Shown here piece after piece: positions 1 through 6,995 of a stretch of 42,654 nt of DNA (its first letter is position 1; the number at the start of each line of letters is the position of its first letter). The stretch covers positions 1-42,654 of the forward strand of contig RPFO01001591.1 of assembly GCA_009746045.1 (NCBI GenBank), read 5' to 3'. A program made the translations under genes and the position numbers. The notes beneath the pieces were generated by a model, which did no database searches, was not told where the DNA came from, and was given only the letters and a program-made list of their open reading frames with translations. Origin of the DNA: Mesostigma viride. Lineage: Eukaryota; Streptophyta; Mesostigmatophyceae; Mesostigmatales; Mesostigmataceae.

Positions 1-529
1 ACATTGGTATTGTAACGAACAAAAAAGTAACGTGGGTGGAGCTGCCGTCTTATTTGAACTTTCATGATTTTTTAGCTGGAACTGCCGTCTTAAGATTTAT
101 AATTATTATGGTGCATGTCATGACTACAATTTGCATCGTTTTTCTGTGGAAACTAAAATGTCAAAGCTTTCGTGCCCAAGTGGCTACAAAACACATACCT
201 GGCTAGGGGGGAGGGGGGGGGAGGGGGGGGGGGGGGGAGGGGGGAGGGGGGGGGGGGGGGGGGGGCGCGCTTTGGGGAACACTTGAGGGGAGGTAGGTGG
301 TATTATTCTATTGATTTCACACAAAGTTGGAATACTGGCCGTCAAGTGAGCAAACTCTTGGCCAACTGAGCAAACTCATGGCCACCAGCTCGGTACACAA
401 CTGCCGCCAGTACAACAGCGGGTCCTGCCGTGGGAAGGAGGGTGGTGATACACAACTACGGTATACCGGCCTAGTACAGCCCGATGTAATTCCCGAGGGC
501 CCACCTCTTTATCCCTACATGTAAATACC
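1..529. other. Left flank, no gene seen
   Basis: This sequence lies outside the tandem duplication. Its short open frames have no recognisable domain, and one of them simply reads through a poly-G tract. Two phrases recur near the left edge (ctgccgtctta at about 42 and 83), but no element boundary could be drawn. It ends at the microhomology ATACC (525-529), where the duplicated unit begins. Confidence 0.6.
206..265. repeat. Poly-G / GA purine tract
   Basis: A 60-bp run of G is broken by only a few A residues. It would be G-quadruplex prone and is a likely site of length error in sequencing. The glycine-rich peptide read through it is not a gene. Confidence 0.9.
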
Positions 530-738
530 GACGGGCATAATCAACGACCTATATTACCAATAGCCGCCGCATATCAAACAGGTCGTATTCATGACGCCCG
601 TCAACGCCCCGTCATCGCCCCGTCATCGCCCCGTGATCGCCATGCCGAGGGCCAACCTCTTAACTCTTTATTCGGAGTAATAGTCAACGACCTATATTAC
701 CAATAGCCGCCGCATATAAAAAAGGTCGTATTCATGAC

Positions 739-791
739 GCCCGTCGAGGGCGATGACGGTGACGCCGTCACCGTCATCGCCCTCGACGGGC
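739..791. repeat. Perfect 26-bp-arm palindrome
   Basis: Arms 739-764 and 766-791 are exact reverse complements around a single spacer base at 765. The palindrome sits in the second minisatellite unit where the neighbouring unit has the CGCCCCGTCAT run. Confidence 0.95.
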
Positions 792-1034
792 CAACATCTA
801 AACTCTTCTCTTAATCAACAAACTATATTACCAATAGCCGCCGCCTGTCAAACAGATCCTATTCATCACGCGCGTCAACGCCCCGTCATCGCCCCGTCAT
901 CGCCCCGTCATCGCCCCGTGATCGCCATGCCGAGGGCCAACCTCATAACTCTTTATTGGGAGTAATAGTAAACGACCTATATTACCAATAGCTGCCGCCT
1001 ATCAAACAGGTCCTTTCCATCACGCCCGTCGAGA

Positions 1035-1066
1035 GCGATGACGGTGACGGCCGTCACCGTCATCGC
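1035..1066. repeat. Perfect 16-bp-arm palindrome
   Basis: Arms 1035-1050 and 1051-1066 are exact reverse complements with no spacer. The sequence is a shortened relative of the 739-791 palindrome, one repeat type later in the same minisatellite. Confidence 0.95.
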
Positions 1067-1080
1067 CCTGCCGGCATTGC

Positions 1081-2196
1081 CATACAAGAAGAAGCTCTCG
1101 ATCCGAGGTATAGACTACCTCGGGTATCATCATCGTAATTGCTAGCATCGAGATCATTCATACCTACCGACGATGGCCAGCTGCAAAAGAAAAATGTCGA
1201 CCAACAGACAGGACCTATCGCCGGGAACCCTCAAGGCAATAAGGGCGAGACAGGCTTTCACCGTTAAGTAAAGTTGTCCACATCGTGCTAAGGAATTTGT
1301 GCTAATCTATGAGTACCTATATGGACACTTTGTCGCATTTTTTACATGGCAAATAAGCGATGTATGTGTCATGTAGGCTGCCATTGGTGCATGCATGCAT
1401 GGGCCAGCAATGATGGTCAGAGGTACATTGTGCCTATGAGATAAGCATCGATTTGTTGATCAGCAAGTGATTCATTACGTGAGACAACAATATGTTTGGG
1501 GGCTAAGCTTCTTACATTGGTCACATGGCCCGCCATAATTGTTTTCTTATGTGTTTAAGGTTAGGGCTCTGTTCATGACTGAACGTCATGAACGCGCTCT
1601 ATTCATGACATTGATTAATTGATTTTAATTAGTCTCATGTCCATGTTGGGGGACCGGGATCTCTGAATTCCCCAAAGAAGATATAGTGGAAGTCACCCCA
1701 AGATCGACGTCAATATCCGTCAAGACGTCAATAACTACATGTATGTCCACAGCTCAGCTAGTAGTCTAAAATATGGGCCTCGAGCTAATCTTGCACGCAA
1801 GCAATGCCTATTATCAAGGATTAATTAATGCCTATCAACAAGGAGACAATCATGCTTGTTAAATTTCCTAGGACCCACAACTGGGGGGTCGTAGTCTTTG
1901 ACAATGTCCGCCTGGGCAACGCTACTAATCCTACATATCCGAGGTCCCATGTCTGAATAAGAGGGGTTGAGCGGATGACGCCAACAGTGTCTGAGCTCTG
2001 CATGTCAGCTAAAATCATATCGCGGAGACAAACATATGGCGGTATGTCCAATGTTGGCCACTGCGTCGCCTAACAGGTTCGTTCTTACATGGTCGGCAAG
2101 GGCCTGACCATGTAAGAAGGTATCTCCCTGGCTGGCCAGTCCACAAGGAACCAGCAGGGACCTCATCTGAATCAACCTGATTTATTAACTAACTAC
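1081..2196. other. Noncoding stretch, one 13-bp hairpin
   Basis: No credible coding region is seen; the longest frame is 76 codons on the minus strand and matches nothing I know. A hairpin has 13-bp perfect arms at 2082-2094 and 2106-2118 with an 11-nt loop. Palindromic GCATGC runs occur around 1390. Confidence 0.6.
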
Positions 2197-2306
2197 TTAA
2201 TTCATTTATTAAACTCATGCCCCCATTAGGGAGTCAAGGAGCATTAATTAACCCCGATTCATTCATTCATTAAACACGTGCTCCCGTTGGGGAGTCACGG
2301 AGCACC
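2197..2306 (-). repeat. Two 3'-hairpin/tail modules (LINE/SINE 3' ends)
   Basis: Two side-by-side copies of a short module consist, on the plus strand, of an AT-rich TTAA/ATTC tail, ACATGC-like spacer, and a hairpin. In the second copy the stem is CTCCC (2281-2285), loop GTTG and GGGAG (2290-2294), extended by GTG/CAC. Read on the minus strand this is a hairpin followed by a tetranucleotide tail (AATG)n, the organisation of LINE or SINE 3' ends. Related modules lie at 2892, 3133, 3488 and, inverted, at 41260-41372. Confidence 0.55.
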
Positions 2307-2549
2307 GAAGTGCTTTTAATCCCTGTGTGTGCACAACAGGAGAAAGGGCAGAGACCCCCAGTCTCCTTCATGCCTAAGGCATGCCACAGCTGCATTCGGG
2401 AACGCTAGCTAAACGGACACGCTAACGATCCGGCAATCTGTGGGTGCAAGAAGACCCATGCGGAGCATGGCCTAACACTAGGAGCGTGGGCAAGTAATCT
2501 CATCATAGCCAGGACGTAGCATGGCTGTACTAGGACTATACCCCGATCA

Positions 2550-2776
2550 ATGGATGGATGGATGGATGGATGGATGGATGGATGGATGGATGGATGGATG
2601 GATGGATGGATGGATGGATGGATGGATGGATGGATGGATGGATGGATGGATGGATGGATGGATGGATGGATGGATGGATGGATGGATGGATGGATGGATG
2701 GATGGATGGATGGATGGATGGATGGATGGATGGATGGATGGATGGATGGATGGATGGATGGATGGATGGATGGATG
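2550..2776. repeat. (ATGG)n microsatellite, about 57 units
   Basis: A pure tetranucleotide run of 227 bp without interruption. All three plus frames read Met-Asp-Gly-Trp repeats because 4 is not a multiple of 3; these are not genes. The matching array in copy 2 is 8 bp (two units) longer. Confidence 0.98.
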
Positions 2777-2884
2777 TCAGGCTTGTCTTACATCATGCAG
2801 TGCATGGAACTTTGGTGCTGGAGGGTTAATTGTGGCCCGGTCTAGTTTAGCTTCAGTGCTCTCATGTCGGCCTTCATGTGTAAT

Positions 2885-2920
2885 TATTTGAATGCATGCC
2901 CATTGGGCCATGCATAGTGT
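2885..2920 (-). repeat. 3'-hairpin module
   Basis: ATGCATG (2892-2898) with CCCA pairs with TGGG and CATGCAT (2909-2915) around a single T, with one bulged C. It follows an AT-rich stretch as the other modules do. It is weaker than the copies at 2281 and 3150. Confidence 0.4.
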
Positions 2921-3132
2921 ATATTTTTTATGCATGCACGCCCATTATGTATCGCTGGGTCCATCCCATCAATGCTTGTTTATTGCCAGGTCTGGTGTAA
3001 GTAAGTTAGTACTTGCGTGTCATGCGCATGGGCATGTTTAGAGTACTATGCTAATCTCTTTAGAAACATAATTACACGGAAGTTACAAATCTCATCTGCA
3101 TCATGCCCCAAGACACTACATCAAAGAATCAA

Positions 3133-3178
3133 ATAAAATTATAACATGCCTCCGTTGGGAGATCATGCAGCACATGCA
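3133..3178 (-). repeat. 3'-hairpin module
   Basis: An AT-rich tail (AATAAAATTATAA) is followed by CATG, CTCC (3150-3153), loop GTTG, GGAG (3158-3161) and CATG. The stem is the same CTCC-GTTG-GGAG core as in the module at 2281 and the inverted one near 41340. Confidence 0.55.
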
Positions 3179-3487
3179 TATTCCTTGCGGATCTGGGTAG
3201 AGGTGGGTCAAGCCGCGACATCGAAATAAGCTAATCTAAGCTATCTAGTCTACAAAATACTAACTACACTTCTCCCCAAAGCGCCCCTTCCGCTTTGGGG
3301 GAGGGGGCTTACCCACATGGGCTGGCGTGTGAGCCGGGACATTGGTCTTCCACCTCTTCTTGTTCTGCATAGGAACAGAGAGCGAAGAAATGCGGTGTGG
3401 GGACCCCTTCTCGTGGTAATGCGTTACATGTACTCCCCACCGGGCTTTGCTCTTCATGGGTTCATAAAGACAACAATTATTCAGTAA
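3179..3487. other. Weak minus-strand open frame, function unknown
   Basis: A minus-strand frame (3457 to 3260) is lysine/arginine rich (MKSKARWG at its start). It contains a possible acceptor (tatgcag, followed by AACAAGAAG) and a possible donor (CATGTGG/GTAAGC). It could be an exon, but nothing recognisable supports a function. CCCCAAAGCG and CGCTTTGGGG (about 3276-3300) form a perfect 10-bp inverted repeat. Confidence 0.25.
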
Positions 3488-3600
3488 GAATTTAATAAAT
3501 TAGGAACATATATCTGTTGGGAGTCACTGTTACACATATACCTGAAAAGGGGCATATGATTTTAAATACATTCTGAGCTACAACCTGCACGTGCATGGGT
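3488..3600 (-). repeat. Dispersed LINE-like 3' region
   Basis: The tail-like TTAATAAATTAGGAACATA is followed by TGTTGGGAGT, then ACACATA, CCTGA-AAGGGGCATATGA, ATACATTCT-AGCTAC and CCTGCA. The same ordered blocks occur in reverse complement at 41260-41372, downstream of an L1-type ORF1 fragment. This is the 3' end of that element family, here in minus orientation. Confidence 0.65.
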
Positions 3601-4394
3601 TTAGTTAACTGGCACCTATACTAGAGGCCTGACCTGGGGTGGAGCTTCAGTGCTTCCCCGCCTTCTCCTTCTCCCACACTGGGTGCTCCGCGTCCTTCTT
3701 CTCCGGCCCTGCCCATGGGTGCACCGGCCCCGCCTCCTCCTTCTCCTCACGGGACGATTCGCGCTCCACGCATGGCTGCAGCATCAGTTAGCACGGGCAA
3801 GACATAGCAGTAACCGCGCTATGGCTGTTCTAGCACCAGCCTAGCAGACTGCCATGATCACTCAGCAAACCCACGACAGCTAAACCCTTGGCTGTCACAA
3901 CCAGTCCATGCATCATTAAGTATGGGTACAGGGAAAGCTTCCCGCATATCCATGGCCATATGGATGGCAGCAACACAACGACTTGCCCCCTAGCCCCCCG
4001 TGCACACACAAAAACGTGGGTCGTGGCTTCCACGCCCCATCCGCCATGCATGACAGCGCGTACCTTACTCGCATTCACACCGGGCTGCATCCCAGCGCCG
4101 TTGCTGTCCCCATGTGACACGTCGGCTGATTAAGCAGATACACAGCAGAGTCTGATGTAAACCGCTAAACCCCAAACCCATGCAGACCACAGTCAAGGAC
4201 GCGTGCATGTCAAGCCATGCCAATCGTGAACCGTACAGCAATTTACTTTTCAAGCCTGAAGAGGTGGATAGCAGATAGTAGCCTGGAAGAGGTTACAGGG
4301 GCACATGTCCATTAGCGAGCGGAACAACACAGCTCCCACCCTACAAGCGTACCGCACAATGTCCTCCTGCAATTGTCTGCCGATCTCCCAATCC
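3601..4394. other. Noncoding, pyrimidine-rich stretch
   Basis: It contains a C/T-rich run at about 3645-3740 (CTTCTCC repeated) and scattered CATGCATG palindromes. Frames up to 96 codons on both strands overlap each other with no domain. I see no gene here. Confidence 0.5.
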
Positions 4395-4486
4395 CGCAGA
4401 CATCTCCACTGCTCTCATGGCGATTGCAAATGCTTCATGCCGCAGACATCTCCACTGCTCTCATGGCGATTGCAAATGCTTGATGC
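4395..4486. repeat. 46-bp direct tandem duplication
   Basis: Positions 4395-4440 and 4441-4486 are identical except one base (C/G in TGCTT(C/G)ATGC). The unit is not a multiple of three. It lies just downstream of the minus-strand gene fragment at 4498-5255. Confidence 0.9.
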
Positions 4487-4497
4487 CGCACCTCTGC

Positions 4498-5255
4498 TTA
4501 CAGCAGAAAAGCTTCCTCCGGGCGAGGCACCTGACTGGAACCAACACCCATTCTTTGGCTTGACAACGTGGCCATGACAGCATCGTGAATCTGCTTCGCC
4601 AACGCCCACACATCAGGACCCGCGCCCTGCACCGCCATGGCCACAGGCTGCACCGCTGCAATCGATGCAGCATTCACTGCCTGCGCCGCACCATGTACTG
4701 CATGCACGAAAGCCAATGCTGGCTCGGTTATCATGGTCTTGCCCGATTCCTGCTGCTTCTTATTCTTCGATGCGGTCATGCGCACTTTATACCCCTTCCT
4801 CTCCAAGCACGCCTTCAGCACCTGGTTCGTGCGGTGCTGAATATGCTTCTGAAGGCGCGCCTTCTAAACACGAAATGTTGGCAATGTATGATTCCCAAAC
4901 GGCATGATAGGCACATAATCAGTCCCATTAATTGCTTTGCGGCAGTCAATGCACCAGAACACCTGTTGAAAAAAGAAGGTTATGCACGCTAGCGATTACC
5001 CGCGGCAAGAAGCAATCAACACACCTCGCTAACAACTGCAACCACAATGTAACTCATGACGGGCCACTCACCGCTAGCCTGCTCTCCTGCTTCAATGTCT
5101 CCCCATTCTCAAGGCCTCCATCGTAAACCTCTCCGTCTTCACCATCGTCATCGTCTTCCTCTTCCTCCACTCCGACGTATCCGTGCTTCCTTTTCCTAAG
5201 ATACCTAGGGTTGTTCAAGTCGTATGTGCGGCGTTGGCACACTTCCAACAAAATT
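4498..5255 (-). CDS. Truncated spliced gene fragment, function unknown
   Basis: Two minus-strand frames join through a convincing intron. Exon 1 (5255-5072) ends at a GTGAGT donor. The intron is 109 nt (5071-4963) with a pyrimidine-rich acceptor ending TTCAACAG. Exon 2 starts at 4962 in the same phase (phase 0). Exon 1 has a basic stretch (YLRKRKHGY) then an acidic one (EEEEDDDDGEDGE). Exon 2 opens VFWCIDCRKAINGTDY, with a C-x2-C pair. An in-frame TAG at 4866-4864 splits it from an open continuation rich in basic then alanine-rich sequence (ERKGYKVRMTASKNKKQQ). The 5' end is cut where gypsy sequence begins, so no start codon is assigned. I do not recognise the family; it may belong to another mobile element. 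The TAG makes it a likely pseudogene unless a second intron removes it. Confidence 0.45.
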
Positions 5256-5497
5256 TTGGCCGCCTCTACCCATTACCATTTATTCGTACTATCATAACAT
5301 ATCCAGGCGTTTGAAATCACATGTGGTGCCGCCCCAGGGAATTTTTCAGCTTCAGCCGCTCGGCCCTCCCACAGTCTTCTCAGAATTCGTCAACCAGGCG
5401 GGTACGGATGCGGCAGAACCGGCTGCGGACGTGTTCACAGTCACGTCGGACTTGGAGATGCTGATCAGCCGTTTCACGATCACGGAGGAAGCAGCAC

Positions 5498-6970
5498 TTG
5501 AAGCCATCCGGGCACATCCCCAGCAGATGGGGGCCTATCCTTGCAAGTTCCATGCAGGAGGGGCGCCTGTTCGTGAGTCCCCAGCCGGAGGAATGGCGGC
5601 TGTATGTTCCTGAGCTTTGTAGGGCTGCCCTGCTTCACGAGCTCCATGATTCTCTTCTGGGCGGACATCAGGGAAGTCACCGTCTCCTTCCCCGGGCACG
5701 TAAGCACTTCTACTGGCCAGGGATGAAGGAGTATATCGAGACGTATGTGCGCCAGTGCCCCTCGTGTCAGATCATGAAGTCCAGGAACACGGGCTCTCAG
5801 GCCGTCCCTAAGACGCTGCCGGATCCTATGGGTCCTTGGGATTCTATCATGATGGACTTCATCGGCCCGTTTAAGAAGACGAAGAACGGCAACAGCATGG
5901 TCTTGGTGTTCGTGGACCGCCTGACGCGCATGTGTCACCTGGCTCCATGTCCGGTCGACCTCACAGCGGAGGAGTGCGCCAAGATATACCTGACGCACGT
6001 GTTTCGGTTTCACGGGCTCAGCCGGCAGTTCATCTCTGACCGCGACAAGCTCTTCACGGCCAAATTCTGGCAGGAGTTTTTCGAGCAACTGGGCACCAAG
6101 GTGTCGCTGGGCACGGCCTACCACAGCTCGTCATCGCACCTGGTGGAGCGGTTGAACCGCACGGTGCAAGAGACCATGCGACACTACACCGACACGGTGG
6201 GCAGCAATTGGGAAGAACTTCTGGGCTTGGTGGAGTTTTCCCTGAACAATGCCCCCCAGGCCGCCCATGGGTTTACCCCCTTTTTCCTCAACTCCGGCCG
6301 ACACCCTCTCACACCGCTCGACTTGCTTGGGAGCCACGAGCTTGGAGAGGATCAGGTCAAGCGGGATACCCTACAGGGGGTTGAGCGGTTGCTGCAGCGG
6401 ATGCACCAGGCGCATAACAGCGCGGTTCAGGGCTATCGCGCAGCGGCAGCGCGGTATCTGGAGAGGACAGCCGGCAAGCGGGATCACCGGACGCCGTCCA
6501 TCGAGGTGGGCGATTGGGTCCTGGTTGAGGGCCCGCAGATCGGGCGATTTTCGCACAAGGTGGAGAAGGAGCTGAAGACTAAGCTCCGACCCATGTTCCT
6601 GGGTCCCTACAAGGTCCTCACCAAGTTCGACGACGTCATGTTCCAGGTGGACATTCCAGTGTCATGGAACCTCACGTCCAACCGTTTCCACCGTGACCAG
6701 CTCAAGTTGTATCACCAGAATACCATTCAGGGCAGGGTCAATCCCCCAGCCCCACTGGAGTTCAATCCGGACACGGGGGAACAGGAGGACGAGGTGGCAG
6801 CGATCGTGGGACACCGGGATGTCAAACGGGGACGAGGGTTCCAGCGACAATACCGGGTGCGATGGCGATTCGCACAACACGAGTCTGAGGACTCCTGGCG
6901 CACCGCTACCGAGTTAGCGGGGTGCGCCCGCTTATTAGAAGCATATAAGAAGACGCACCAGTTGCGTTAG
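5498..6970 (+). CDS. Ty3/gypsy Pol C-terminus: integrase plus chromodomain
   Basis: The frame opens at 5498 without ATG (first ATG at 5552). It is the 3' part of pol. Residues 50-90 form the H2C2 zinc-binding domain (H50, H57, C87, C90). The integrase core has D120, D181 and E217, with exactly 35 residues between the last two (D,D-35-E). The motif normally reading like QTDGQ before the Glu is SSSSHL here. A GPY/F motif is at 369-371. A chromodomain follows at about 432-485 (QYRVRWRF, then W467), which in chromoviruses directs integration to chromatin marks. The preceding linker continues in another frame (about 5343-5560, FVNQAGTDAAEPAADVF), so a frameshift lies near 5530. RT and RNase H are absent. 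The stop at 6968-6970 is followed 25 nt later by ORF3. Confidence 0.92.
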   Translation: MKPSGHIPSRWGPILASSMQEGRLFVSPQPEEWRLYVPELCRAALLHELHDSLLGGHQGSHRLLPRARKHFYWPGMKEYIETYVRQCPSCQIMKSRNTGSQAVPKTLPDPMGPWDSIMMDFIGPFKKTKNGNSMVLVFVDRLTRMCHLAPCPVDLTAEECAKIYLTHVFRFHGLSRQFISDRDKLFTAKFWQEFFEQLGTKVSLGTAYHSSSSHLVERLNRTVQETMRHYTDTVGSNWEELLGLVEFSLNNAPQAAHGFTPFFLNSGRHPLTPLDLLGSHELGEDQVKRDTLQGVERLLQRMHQAHNSAVQGYRAAAARYLERTAGKRDHRTPSIEVGDWVLVEGPQIGRFSHKVEKELKTKLRPMFLGPYKVLTKFDDVMFQVDIPVSWNLTSNRFHRDQLKLYHQNTIQGRVNPPAPLEFNPDTGEQEDEVAAIVGHRDVKRGRGFQRQYRVRWRFAQHESEDSWRTATELAGCARLLEAYKKTHQLR

Positions 6971-6995
6971 CAGACCACATCCAGTAGGGTGTAGG

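Larger units (their letters stand above)
530..1080. repeat. Higher-order minisatellite, four units of 131-154 bp
   Basis: The phrase CCAATAGC(C/T)GCCGC and its surroundings recur with unit starts near 542, 685, 816 and 970. Units alternate between one carrying an 11-bp subrepeat (CGCCCCGTCAT, two to three times, then CGCCCCGTGAT) and one carrying a long palindrome. Open frames across it encode low-complexity peptides only. Alternating unit types suggest a dimeric higher-order repeat. Confidence 0.85.

Noticed and set aside
530-1080. CRISPR-like array
   Set aside because: Repeats are larger than CRISPR units, spacers are not unique, and the setting is eukaryotic.
2521-2891. Met-Asp-Gly-Trp repeat proteins in three frames
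   Set aside because: They are a by-product of a pure tetranucleotide array read in any frame; no flanking domain or splice signal supports a gene.
4864-4866. TAG reassigned to glutamine, as in some green algae
   Set aside because: Other frames here end at TAG with no sensible continuation (for example pol at 6968), so a pseudogene or second intron is simpler.
4585-4992. 135-codon plus-strand frame
   Set aside because: It lies opposite the spliced minus-strand gene, which has phase-matched splice sites; no domain on the plus strand.
5480-6124. 214-codon minus-strand frame opposite the integrase
   Set aside because: It is the complement of a well-supported integrase and shows no domain.
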